DNA of 64,000 bases from Verrucomicrobiota bacterium (GTDB taxonomy: Bacteria; Verrucomicrobiota; Verrucomicrobiia; Opitutales; Opitutaceae), in contig JAEWQP010000010.1 in assembly GCA_023399155.1 (NCBI GenBank), positions 248,001-312,000 of the forward strand, read 5' to 3'. The position numbers were made by a program, and so were the translations under genes. The notes under the pieces are model-generated. The model worked only from the letters and a program-made list of their open reading frames with translations, was not told the DNA's origin and did no database searches. The stretch's first letter is position 1. The number at the start of each line of letters is the position of its first letter. Shown piece by piece: positions 54,623-62,533 of the stretch.

Positions 54623-54996
54623 GCAAGGCGAATGGAGAAGGCCGAATGATGAATGTGGAATGGGTGATGGCGGAGGAATGACGGAGGTGGAGGGCGATCT
54701 TCGGGCGCGCTTTCCGCTCTCGCACCACTATTGGTAGGGCGTGTTTTCAGACCAGTGGTCTGGTGCAGAACGATCGACCAGCCTCTGAAATGGAAGCCTG
54801 CGCTCCAGCCCGACCGCGATCGTCTCAAGGCCGGCGCGCGAAGCGAAGACGGAGAGTCGGGTCCCACCGTTCGGCGCTGGGGACTCATGCGGGGAATGCA
54901 CGTCACCTGCATGAGTGCAGCGAATCGACGAACGCCGGCGGCTGATTGCGGAAACGCTGACGGCCGGTGATTCCGAACGTCTCGCTTCACCCCGTC
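54623..54996. other. Intergenic region with repeats and an inverted repeat
   Basis: Starts after rlmI with GAATGATGAATGTGGAATGG-type words like those after the VWA-like gene. It holds copy 2 of the dispersed palindromic repeat (54738-54794) and a separate 8-bp inverted repeat, ACTCATGC (54883-54890) with GCATGAGT (54909-54916). No gene supported. Confidence 0.55.
54738..54794. repeat. Dispersed palindromic repeat, copy 2 (inverted relative to copy 1)
   Basis: Reverse-complement copy of 37085-37141, with matching ends and the same hairpin arms (CAGACC / GGTCTG) but a different 3-base loop (AGT here). It lies between the convergent rlmI and yhcH-like genes. Confidence 0.75.
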
Positions 54997-55461
54997 CTAC
55001 ACGACGGCAATTTTCATCACCACCTTGCGCACGGCCGCGGGCGCGGCTCCGGCCTGGCAGCAGGGCTTGTGACCGTCGGGCGGGAAGTAGACGGCGAAAT
55101 CACCGGCGCGCAGCAGCGTGCGCGAGCAGCCCGCGGGATCGCGGAAGAACATGACGTCGCGATCGTCTGAATACGGCTCAGTCACCTCCGGCAGCCACTC
55201 GACCGGCGCGTGTTCGATGATCTCCTCGCCCTCGAGGATGTACTGGATGTCGATGTACTTGCGATGCGCCTCGAAACGCCGGTCTGCGGCCGGCGAGGTT
55301 TCGTAGCGCTGGGGCAGCGCGAAGAGCTGGTCGCGGTCGAGCACGACCTTGCCGTCCGGCGTCTCCGGATCAAACGAGCGCAGGTAGGCGAAGGCGGCCG
55401 CGAAGAGGGGATGGAGCGTTTCGTAGCGGGTGGTGGGGCGTGCGAGGGAGTCGGCGATCAT
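54997..55461 (-). CDS. YhcH/YjgK/YiaL-family protein
   Basis: A 154-residue protein of the DUF386 cupin family. Visible features: FEAHRKYIDIQYILEGEEII with conserved His/Asp/Gln, FFRDPAGCSRTLLRAGDFAV, YFPPDGHKPCC. Members include a sialic-acid-related isomerase-like protein and the beta-galactosidase subunit EbgC; most are untested. The family His residues lining the cupin pocket are present. It sits 13 bp after the MoeZ-like gene in the same direction, so they may be cotranscribed. Confidence 0.88.
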   Translation of the reverse strand: MIADSLARPTTRYETLHPLFAAAFAYLRSFDPETPDGKVVLDRDQLFALPQRYETSPAADRRFEAHRKYIDIQYILEGEEIIEHAPVEWLPEVTEPYSDDRDVMFFRDPAGCSRTLLRAGDFAVYFPPDGHKPCCQAGAAPAAVRKVVMKIAVV

Positions 55462-55474
55462 CGGAAATGGAGGG

Positions 55475-56668
55475 TCAGTAGCGCTGCATGGCGGGATCGA
55501 TCTGGCGCGCCCAGGCGTCGATGCCGCCCGCGACGTTCGTCACCTTGTCGAAGCCGTTCTGGCGGAGATACTGCATGACGCGCGCGCTGCGCCCGCCATG
55601 ATGGCACATGACCAGCACGTGGGCGTCGCGGGGCACTTCGTCCAGGCGCTGCGAGATCTGTCCCATCGGGATGTGGGTCGCGCCGGGCACCTGGCAAATC
55701 TGCAGTTCAAACGGCTCGCGCACATCGAGCACGCGGGCCGAACCGCTCCCGGCAAGCCGGGCGGCCGCCGTCACGTCGAGCTCGTGTGGATACGCCTCCG
55801 TGGACCACGCGTCCGTAATGGATGAAGCGCCGGCCTTTTCCGCGTGGTCCATCGGCGCGCAACCGTCCGCGTAGCGGGCGGGATCGATGGTGCGGATCAC
55901 GGCATCGCGGCCGCAGAGCGGGCACGCCGGATCCTTGCGCAGCTTGAGCGCGCGGAACTGCATCTCCAACGCGTCCACCACCAGCAGTCGTCCGCCCAGT
56001 CCGCCGGCCACGCCGGCGAGGCGCTTGATCGCCTCCATCGCCTGGAGGCTGCCGATCACGCCGCAGAGCGCGCCGAGCACGCCGGCCTCGCCGCAGTTGG
56101 GCACCGAACCCGGCGGCGGAGGCTCCGGAAAGAGGCAGCGGTAACAGGGCGTGCCGCCATGCGGATCGAAAACGGTCACCTGGCCCTCGAACTTGAAGAT
56201 GCTCCCGTAGACCAGCGGACGCTTCGCGAGGAAGGCGGCGTCGGTGTTGAGATAGCGGGTGGGAAAATTGTCCGAGCCGTCGACGAGAAGGTCGTAGCCG
56301 GAAAAAAGCGACACCGCGTTTTCCGGGCGGACGCCGTCGGGGTGCTCGTGCACGGTCACATGCGGATTGATGTCGGCCAGGCGCCGGCGCCCCGACGCGG
56401 TCTTGGGCACGCCGACATCGGAGGTGCCATGCAGGATCTGCCGCTGGAGGTTGTGCGCTTCGACACGGTCGAAATCCGCGAGGCCGATCGTGCCGACACC
56501 CGCGGCGGCGAGGTAGAGCGCGGCGGGGCTTCCGAGTCCACCGGCGCCGATCACGAGCACACGTGCCGCCTGGAGCCGTTCCTGGCCCTCGAGTCCGATC
56601 TCGGGGAGCAGGATGTGGCGGCTGTAGCGCGCGGTTTCCTCGGGGGAGAGGGCGGTGCGGCGGTTCAT
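55475..56668 (-). CDS. ThiF/MoeB adenylyltransferase fused to rhodanese (MoeZ-like)
   Basis: About 397 residues from MNRRTALSPEETARYSRHI, the standard MoeB N-terminus. Residues ~1-265: E1-like ATP-binding domain (RVLVIGAGGLGSPAALYLA, LVDGSDNFPTRYLNTDA, zinc cysteines in CYRCLF and CPLC). Residues ~290-397: rhodanese domain with active Cys in VMCHHGGRSARVMQYL. Such fusions activate sulphur-carrier proteins (MoaD, ThiS, CysO) for molybdopterin, thiamine or cysteine synthesis. The open frame extends upstream, but only antisense to manC, so I reject the extension. Confidence 0.92.
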   Translation of the reverse strand: MNRRTALSPEETARYSRHILLPEIGLEGQERLQAARVLVIGAGGLGSPAALYLAAAGVGTIGLADFDRVEAHNLQRQILHGTSDVGVPKTASGRRRLADINPHVTVHEHPDGVRPENAVSLFSGYDLLVDGSDNFPTRYLNTDAAFLAKRPLVYGSIFKFEGQVTVFDPHGGTPCYRCLFPEPPPPGSVPNCGEAGVLGALCGVIGSLQAMEAIKRLAGVAGGLGGRLLVVDALEMQFRALKLRKDPACPLCGRDAVIRTIDPARYADGCAPMDHAEKAGASSITDAWSTEAYPHELDVTAAARLAGSGSARVLDVREPFELQICQVPGATHIPMGQISQRLDEVPRDAHVLVMCHHGGRSARVMQYLRQNGFDKVTNVAGGIDAWARQIDPAMQRY

Positions 56669-56824
56669 GGTCGCCACGAGCAAAGCCGCGAACCGGCCGT
56701 TGGCAAACGTCGTATGCGCGTCGGCGCTCGCCGGGGTCTCCGGTTCGCGCCCCCTCCGGTTTCCGGGAAGGGCCTTCGGCATTGGCCGTTGACGGAAATG
56801 CGCCCGCCCAAAAAATCGGCCACC

Positions 56825-57913
56825 ATGGCACACCGTTACGTGGTGATCATGGCTGGAGGCAAAGGGGAGCGTTTCTGGCCCCAGAGTCGGCTCGCCCGTC
56901 CGAAACAACTGCTTCCGATCGTCGGCGACACGCCCATGCTTGCGCAGACCGTTCTGCGCCTGGCCGGCCTCGTTCCGCCCGAGCAGGTGATCGTGATCAC
57001 CAACCGCGAGCAGCGGGCCGCCGCGCTCGAGGCCTGCCCGATGCTGCCGCCGGAGAACGTCGTGGCCGAGCCGGTGGGGCGCGACACCGCCGCTGCTGTC
57101 GGTCTCGCCGCCCTGCTCGTCGGGCAGCGCAACCCGCAGGCGACGCTGGCCATGCTTCCGGCCGATCACGTGATCCACGATGCGAAGGGATTTTGCGACG
57201 TGCTGCGCGCGGCCTTCGACGCGGCGGAGGCGGAACCGTGGCTCGTGACCATCGGCATTCACCCCAACGAACCCGCCACCGGCTATGGCTACATCCAGCG
57301 CGGCACGATGCTCGCGCGCGCCCACGGCCGTGACGTGTTCCAGGTCCAGCGTTTTGTCGAGAAGCCGGATCTCGAGAAGGCCCGGGGGTATCTCGCTTCG
57401 GGCGATTATCTGTGGAACGCGGGTATGTTTGTCTGGTCGGTCGAGACAATACGTGCCGCCCTTTCGCGCCACGTGCCAATGCTGGCGGGCGGACTTCAAG
57501 CGATCGAGGGGGCGGTCGCCGGCGGACGTTCGCTCGACGACGCCCTGGCCGAGCACTTTCCGACGCTGCAAAAGATCTCCGTCGACTACGCGATCATGGA
57601 GAAGGCCGATAACGTCGTGACGCTTGCGGGCACATTTGACTGGGACGACGTGGGCGCCTGGCCCGCGGTCATGCGCCATCTTCCGGCCGACGCCGCCGGC
57701 AACGTCGTCCGGGGTGAGGCAATCGTGGAAGGCGGCAACGGCAACCTCGTGGTCTCGTCCGGCGAGCATCTCGTCGCGTTGATGGGTGTGGATGATCTCA
57801 TCGTCGTGCACACGCCCGACGCCACCCTGGTCTGTCCGAAGTCGCACGCCCAGCAGGTGAAACAGCTGATGAAGCACCTGGATACAAAGCCGGCCTGGAA
57901 GAAGCTGCTTTAG
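56825..57913 (+). CDS. manC: Mannose-1-phosphate guanylyltransferase
   Basis: About 362 residues from MAHRYVVIMAGGKGERFWPQ. It is a GDP-mannose pyrophosphorylase: nucleotidyltransferase signature AGGKGERFWPQSR then RPKQLLPI, PADHVIHD, GYGYIQRG, FVEKPD, WNAGMFVWS, ISVDYAIMEKA and a C-terminal beta-helix (DDVGAWPAVMRHLP). It has only the pyrophosphorylase part, without the fused phosphomannose isomerase of some ManC enzymes. GDP-mannose feeds surface glycans. Divergent from the MoeZ-like gene; no strong ribosome-binding site precedes the ATG. Confidence 0.95.
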   Translation: MAHRYVVIMAGGKGERFWPQSRLARPKQLLPIVGDTPMLAQTVLRLAGLVPPEQVIVITNREQRAAALEACPMLPPENVVAEPVGRDTAAAVGLAALLVGQRNPQATLAMLPADHVIHDAKGFCDVLRAAFDAAEAEPWLVTIGIHPNEPATGYGYIQRGTMLARAHGRDVFQVQRFVEKPDLEKARGYLASGDYLWNAGMFVWSVETIRAALSRHVPMLAGGLQAIEGAVAGGRSLDDALAEHFPTLQKISVDYAIMEKADNVVTLAGTFDWDDVGAWPAVMRHLPADAAGNVVRGEAIVEGGNGNLVVSSGEHLVALMGVDDLIVVHTPDATLVCPKSHAQQVKQLMKHLDTKPAWKKLL

Positions 57914-57940
57914 GTCGGAGGGTGTCGGAGGATCGCCGGC

Positions 57941-58500
57941 CTCCTCCTTCCTGGAATCGTTCTCTTTCTCGTTCTCATTCTCTTTCTCCTTCCGCGGCAT
58001 TGTCCCGATCGAGGGTCACAGAGGCCACAGAGGAGTCACAGAGGTCAGGGAGAACAGGCAGAGGTCGAGGGGCGGAGAACGGAAGACCTGAGACGAAGGT
58101 CGGGGGGCATCGATCCTTGATCGTAGCGCCTGATGGCGGGCATCCTCCTTCCTGGAATCGTTCTCTTTCTCGTTCTCGTTCACTTTCTCCTTCCGTGGCA
58201 TTGTCCGGATCCAGGGTCACAGAGGCCACAGAGGAGTCACAGAGGTCACAGAGAAAGGCAGAGGTGAAAGGGCGAAGAAAGGAAGACCGCAGACGAAGGT
58301 CGGGGGGCATCGATTATCGATCGTAGCGCCTGATGGCGGGCATCCTCGTTCATGGAATCGTTCTCGTTCTCATTCTCTTTCTCATTCTCTTTCTCCTTCC
58401 GGGGGATTGTCCCGATCCAGGATCACAGAGGAGTCACAGAGGTCCCAGAGAAGCCACAGAGGCCACAAAGGACGCCGGAGGTCGGACGGCGGAAGAAAGG
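57941..58500. repeat. ~200-bp unit tandemly repeated nearly three times
   Basis: Three units starting near 57941, 58142 and 58342 (period ~200-201). Each begins with GGAATCGTTCTCTTTCTC-like pyrimidine runs, then a CACAGAGGCCACAGAGGAGT-like core, then GAAGACC.GAGACGAAGGTCG and CATCGAT..CGATCGTAGCG. The third unit is shorter and more diverged. The open frames across it (for example 57922-58326) are Ser/Arg-rich by composition and are not genes. The pyrimidine run also occurs, inverted, at 36959-36983. Confidence 0.85.
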
Positions 58501-58579
58501 AGGCGGCCGGGCGGGTTGTTCCGCTTGCGATGGGTTGTCGTCTTCTCTCCACCTCTTCCCTTTCCGGTAGCCCGATTTC

Positions 58580-58611
58580 AGCCTTTCAGCCCTTCAGCCT
58601 TTCAGCCCTTC
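58580..58611 (+). repeat. Perfect 16-bp tandem duplication before ruvX
   Basis: AGCCTTTCAGCCCTTC occurs twice, back to back, ending 7 bases before the ruvX ATG. It is in the leader region that should hold the ribosome-binding site, which is otherwise only pyrimidine-rich (CTCCTCCC). Confidence 0.85.
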
Positions 58612-58618
58612 TCCTCCC

Positions 58619-59053
58619 ATGCGTTGTCTGGGCATCGACTATGGCGAGCGCCGCATCGGCCTGAGCTACGGCGATGAACTGGGCGTGGCCGTTCCGTTGC
58701 CTGCGGCGACCGAGCCGACGCCGGAGAGCCGCCTCGCGCGCGTCGTGCAGCTGGCCCGCGAGCGCAAGGCCGCGGCCCTCGTCGTGGGGTATCCGTACAA
58801 CATGGACGGCTCGGTCGGATTCAAGGCCCGCGAGGTCGATGCGTTCATCGAGAGGCTCACGGCGGTCCTTCCGCTGCCGGTCCACCGCGTCGACGAGCGC
58901 TTGAGCACACGGACGGCCACGGAGCACATGTCGAAACGCCGCGACGACGAGCTGCGCCGCTCGGGACGCATTGATTCCATGGCCGCATGCGTGATCCTGC
59001 AGGATTTTCTCAACCAACACCTCCCGCCGCCGGAGGATTTCCCGCCCGCGTGA
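58619..59053 (+). CDS. ruvX: YqgF/RuvX-type putative Holliday junction resolvase / pre-16S rRNA nuclease
   Basis: A 144-residue RNase H-like protein: CLGIDYGERRIGLSYGDELG (first acidic residue), AALVVGYPYNMDGSVGFKA, HRVDERLSTRTAT, GRIDSMAACVILQDFL with the last acidic residue. The family processes the 5' end of 16S rRNA and is annotated as a Holliday junction resolvase. Full length. Its TGA stop overlaps the GTG start of truA (shared GTGA), so the two are coupled. Confidence 0.94.
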   Translation: MRCLGIDYGERRIGLSYGDELGVAVPLPAATEPTPESRLARVVQLARERKAAALVVGYPYNMDGSVGFKAREVDAFIERLTAVLPLPVHRVDERLSTRTATEHMSKRRDDELRRSGRIDSMAACVILQDFLNQHLPPPEDFPPA

Positions 59054-59805
59054 AACCACGATCCGAGCCAACGCGCTGGAAAGCCGTGTGCGCTTATGAG
59101 GGCACGCATTATCACGGCTGGCAGAGCCAGACCAACGCCGTCGCCGTCCAGGACGTGATCGAGAAGGCGTTGCGCGCCGTCCTGGGCGTGCCGACGCGTA
59201 TCCACGGCAGCGGACGCACCGACACCGGCGTCCATGCCCGCGGGCAGGTGTTTCATTTCGACGCGCACTGGCCGCATGGGCCATCCCGGCTGCTCACGGC
59301 CCTGGGCACCAAGCTTCCGGCCTCGATCCAGGTCCGGCAGCTGGTCGCGGCGGCCGCGGACTTTCATGCGCGGTTCCATGCGACGGGGAAACGCTACATC
59401 TACCATCTCCACCTCGGGGCCGCGGACCCGTTCGAGACCGCCTACTGCTGGTCGCTGCTGAAACCAATCGAGTTCGACAGGCTCGAGGCCGCGGCGCGGC
59501 TCCTGCGGGGTCGGCATGATTTTGCCGCCTTCTGCGCCGTGAGCGGGGATGAGCGCGAGACGACCGTGCGCGACCTCCGGCGGCTCGACGTGGTGCGGCG
59601 GGGCCGGCGCGCGCGGGTGATCCTCGAGGCGGATGGATTTCTCTACAAGATGGCGCGCAGCATCGTCGGCACGCTCGTCACTGTCGGCATGGGCCACCTG
59701 GCGCCCGAAGACGCCGCTGCGCTGTTGCACACGGGCGGACGGATCCCCAAGGTCAAGACCGCGCCGGCGCATGGCCTTTTCCTGGACAAAGTCTTCTACG
59801 ACTGA
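59050..59805 (+). CDS. truA: tRNA pseudouridine(38-40) synthase
   Basis: About 251 residues from a GTG start that overlaps the ruvX stop by four bases. TruA features: WKAVCAYEGTHYHGWQSQ, catalytic Asp in HGSGRTDTGVHARGQV, ATGKRYIYHLHL, DFAAFCAV, EADGFLYKMARSIVGTLV. It isomerises uridines 38-40 in the anticodon arm of tRNAs. The comF-like gene begins within its last 35 bases in another frame. Confidence 0.96.
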   Translation: MKPRSEPTRWKAVCAYEGTHYHGWQSQTNAVAVQDVIEKALRAVLGVPTRIHGSGRTDTGVHARGQVFHFDAHWPHGPSRLLTALGTKLPASIQVRQLVAAAADFHARFHATGKRYIYHLHLGAADPFETAYCWSLLKPIEFDRLEAAARLLRGRHDFAAFCAVSGDERETTVRDLRRLDVVRRGRRARVILEADGFLYKMARSIVGTLVTVGMGHLAPEDAAALLHTGGRIPKVKTAPAHGLFLDKVFYD

Positions 59806-60544
59806 CGAGCCGTGGTGGCGGCGCGCCGCGACACGCGCCGATCGCGCGCTCGACGTGGTTTTTCCCCCGACCTGCCTGGAGTGCGAGGGGCTGATCGAGG
59901 ACAGCCGTTTTCGGCACATCTGCCGGGACTGTGCCGCACGCATGTTCCTGGTGCGCGCGCCGCACTGCACCACCTGCGGGTACCCGTTCTTTGGTGCCGT
60001 GGAGGATAACCGCGACTGCCCGCATTGCTCCGGCCTCCAGCCGCATTTTCGGGAAGGACGGACGGCGACCCTCATGCAGGGGCCGGTTCGCCGGCTGGTT
60101 CACGCGATCAAGTACGAGGGTTCGCTCCACCTGCTGGCGGACGTCACCGCGATCGTGCGGGCCAATCCCTACTTCCGCGACTTTCTCGCCGGCGCGCGGC
60201 TCGTGCCCGTCCCGCTGCATCCGCGCAAACGTCGCGAGCGCGGCTACAATCAGGCGGAACTGATCGCCCGCGCATTTGCCGACGCCGCGCCGGGCGCGAC
60301 CGTCACCTCGCTCCTGGAACGCGTCACCTGGACCTCGACGCAGACCCGCCTGGACCGCCAGCAGCGGCGGGAAAACCTGAAGAATGCCTTTGCCTTGGCC
60401 AAAGACGCCCCGGTAATACCCACCGCTCGCCATGTACTGGTCGATGATGTCTTTACAACGGGTGCCACGCTCAACGCCTGCGCAGTTGCCCTGCGCCGGG
60501 CCGCAGTGACCGCCATCGACGTCGCCACGCTCGGGCACGGCTAG
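59771..60544 (+). CDS. ComF/GntX-family phosphoribosyltransferase-like protein
   Basis: About 257 residues from an ATG inside truA (35-base overlap), which suggests coupled translation. N-terminal double zinc-ribbon-like cysteines (PTCLECEGL, CRDCAARM, CTTCGYPF, CPHC), then VRRLVHAIKYEGSLHL, VPVPLHPRKRRERGYNQAEL and the PRPP-binding loop VLVDDVFTTGATLNACA. ComF proteins support DNA uptake; GntX relatives act in other settings. No other competence genes are in the window. A later Met-free start is also possible. Confidence 0.92.
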   Translation: MAFSWTKSSTTDEPWWRRAATRADRALDVVFPPTCLECEGLIEDSRFRHICRDCAARMFLVRAPHCTTCGYPFFGAVEDNRDCPHCSGLQPHFREGRTATLMQGPVRRLVHAIKYEGSLHLLADVTAIVRANPYFRDFLAGARLVPVPLHPRKRRERGYNQAELIARAFADAAPGATVTSLLERVTWTSTQTRLDRQQRRENLKNAFALAKDAPVIPTARHVLVDDVFTTGATLNACAVALRRAAVTAIDVATLGHG

Positions 60545-60574
60545 ACCCTCTCCTCATCCTCCGCTCTTTTCTGC

Positions 60575-61426
60575 ATGTCCCTGTTCAGCAAGCCGAAGTA
60601 CTCGACCGTCACGGTCAAGAAGAAGGACATCCCGCAAGGGCTCTGGAAGAAGTGCCCGGTTTCCGGAGAGATCATCTATATCAAGGAGTTGGAGGAAAAT
60701 CAGAACGTGGTGCCGAAGAGCGGCTATCACTTTCCGATCAGCGCGCCGGAGCGCCTCCGGTTTCTCTGCGACCCGGGGAGTTTCAAGGAATCGGACCGCG
60801 AGCTTTCCGCGGTCGACGCCCTCCAGTTCGTCGATTCAGCCCCGTATGCCGCTCGCCTTGAAAAGTACAAGCGGGAGAGCGGGCTCAACGACGCGGTGGT
60901 CTGCGGCATGGGCAAGATCCACGGCATCCCGGTGTCCTTTGCCGTGATGGATTTTCGCTTTGCTGGCGGCTCGATGGGCTCGGTCGTGGGCGAGAAGATC
61001 ACCCGCGCGATCGAGCGCGCGATCGAGAAGAAGACTCCCTGCATCATCGTCTCGGCCTCCGGCGGCGCGCGCATGCAGGAAGGCATCCTCAGCCTGATGC
61101 AGATGGCGAAAACCAGCGCCGCGCTGGCGCGACTCGCGGAGGCGAGGCTGCCGTTCATTTCCATCCTGACCAATCCGACGACCGGCGGTGTCACCGCCAG
61201 TTTTGCCGTCCTCGGCGACCTGATCATCGCGGAGCCGGGAGCCCTGATTGGTTTCGCCGGGCCGCGCGTGATCAAGGAAACCACGCAACAGGCGCTGCCG
61301 GAGGGGTTCCAGTCCGCGGAGTTTCTGCTCAAGCACGGCCTGGTCGACATGATCGTGTCGCGCACGGACATGCGCGACCGGCTGCGTGACGTGCTCCAGG
61401 CACTCTACGTGAAGAAGGCGAGCTGA
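60575..61426 (+). CDS. accD: Acetyl-CoA carboxylase carboxyltransferase, beta subunit, with degenerate zinc ribbon
   Basis: A 283-residue protein of normal AccD length. The carboxyltransferase domain is intact (AVMDFRFAGGSMGSVVGEKI, IIVSASGGARMQEGILSLMQ, PTTGGVTASFAVLGDL, IGFAGPRVIKET). The N-terminal zinc ribbon is not: of the four family cysteines (27, 30, 46, 49 in E. coli numbering), only Cys27 remains; the others are Ser30, Val46 and Ser49 (KKCPVSGEIIY, NVVPKSGYHF). It should still transfer carboxyl from biotin to acetyl-CoA with AccA, but cannot hold the ribbon zinc in the usual way. It follows the comF-like gene by 30 bp. Confidence 0.95.
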   Translation: MSLFSKPKYSTVTVKKKDIPQGLWKKCPVSGEIIYIKELEENQNVVPKSGYHFPISAPERLRFLCDPGSFKESDRELSAVDALQFVDSAPYAARLEKYKRESGLNDAVVCGMGKIHGIPVSFAVMDFRFAGGSMGSVVGEKITRAIERAIEKKTPCIIVSASGGARMQEGILSLMQMAKTSAALARLAEARLPFISILTNPTTGGVTASFAVLGDLIIAEPGALIGFAGPRVIKETTQQALPEGFQSAEFLLKHGLVDMIVSRTDMRDRLRDVLQALYVKKAS

Positions 61427-61449
61427 GTCGGACCGGGGTGCGATCGGCG

Positions 61450-62403
61450 ATGAGCGGAACGCTCGGCAGGGTCGCGATCATCGGTGCCGGGGCCGTCGGC
61501 GCCTACTACGGCGCGCGACTCGCCCACGCCGGCGAGGATGTCCGTTTTCTCATGCGCCGGGACTTCGCGGCGGTGCGCGCCCGCGGGCTTGCGGTGCGGG
61601 TGTTCGCCAACCAGGAGCCCGTCGAATCGTTTCACCTCGCGTCGGTGGCGGCGTACGCGACCACGGCGGAGATCGGGCCGGTCGATCTCGTCATCGTCGG
61701 TCTCAAGGCCACGGCTGATGCCGCGATGCGCGAACTCCTTCCACCGCTGCTGCACGAGCGCACCGCGGTCCTCACGCTGCAGAACGGCCTCGGCTCGGAC
61801 GAACTCGTGGCGCGCGAGTTTGGGGCCGGGCGTGTGCTCGGCGGGCTCTGCTTCGTCTGCCTCAATCGCGTGGGGCACGACGGGGACGTGCCGGCGATCG
61901 AGTGCTACCACGCCGGCAGCGTCAGCCTGGGCGAGTTCAACCGCCCGGCGGGCGATCGGGCGCGGACGATCGCCGCGGCCTTCCAGCGGGCGGGCGTGAA
62001 GTGCTCGGTGGCCGACAACCTCGCGGAGGTGCGCTGGCGCAAGCTGGTGTGGAATGTTCCGTTCAACGGCCTCAGCATCGCGGCGGGCGGCGTCACCACC
62101 GATCGGATACTCGCCGACCCGGCGCTGCTCGCCGAGGTGCACGCGCTCATGCGCGAGGTGCAGGCGGCGGCGGCCGCGCTCGGTATCGCCATTCCGGATG
62201 CATTCCTGCGGAAGCAGGTCGACGTGACCGGGCCGATGGGCGCCTACAAGCCCTCGAGCCTCATCGACTTTCTCGAGGGCAAGGCCGTGGAGGTGGAGGC
62301 GATCTGGGGCGAGCCGCTGCGCCGCGCGCGCGCCGCCGGCGTGGCGGTGCCGCGCCTGGAAGAACTCTACCTCCGCCTGCGCGAGATCTGCGTCGCGCGC
62401 TGA
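61450..62403 (+). CDS. panE: 2-dehydropantoate 2-reductase (ketopantoate reductase)
   Basis: About 317 residues from MSGTLGRVAI; a GTG at 61438 is possible. NADPH site RVAIIGAGAVGAYYGARLAH, LVIVGLKATADAAM, LTLQNGLGSDELVARE, then the catalytic Lys in EVRWRKLVWNVPFNGLSIA and a C-terminal domain with MGAYKPSSLIDFLEGKAVEV. The enzyme makes pantoate for coenzyme A. It is 23 bp after accD in the same direction. Some family members act on other 2-oxoacids; the KPSSLIDF motif supports PanE. Confidence 0.92.
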   Translation: MSGTLGRVAIIGAGAVGAYYGARLAHAGEDVRFLMRRDFAAVRARGLAVRVFANQEPVESFHLASVAAYATTAEIGPVDLVIVGLKATADAAMRELLPPLLHERTAVLTLQNGLGSDELVAREFGAGRVLGGLCFVCLNRVGHDGDVPAIECYHAGSVSLGEFNRPAGDRARTIAAAFQRAGVKCSVADNLAEVRWRKLVWNVPFNGLSIAAGGVTTDRILADPALLAEVHALMREVQAAAAALGIAIPDAFLRKQVDVTGPMGAYKPSSLIDFLEGKAVEVEAIWGEPLRRARAAGVAVPRLEELYLRLREICVAR

Positions 62404-62533
62404 GCCCGATCCTGGATGCCCCGGTGTTCGGTGCCCGGCTGGAAGGTGCCTGGCTCGCGGCGCGTTCCTGCCCGACCCGGCTCAAGGTCGACGCGGCCGC
62501 GATCGGCCTGGAGCCGCGCGCGCGGTGCGACCG

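Noticed and set aside
56669..58000. Long N-terminal extension of the MoeZ-like gene
   Set aside because: The extension is antisense to manC and reads through repeat DNA; the canonical MoeB start is at 56668.
57922..58326. Ser/Arg-rich 134-codon frame that looks internally repeated
   Set aside because: The repetition comes from the 200-bp DNA repeat; it has no independent coding signal.
57941..58500. Possible CRISPR array
   Set aside because: Units are ~200 bp, the repeats are not separated by unique spacers of uniform length, and no cas genes are present.
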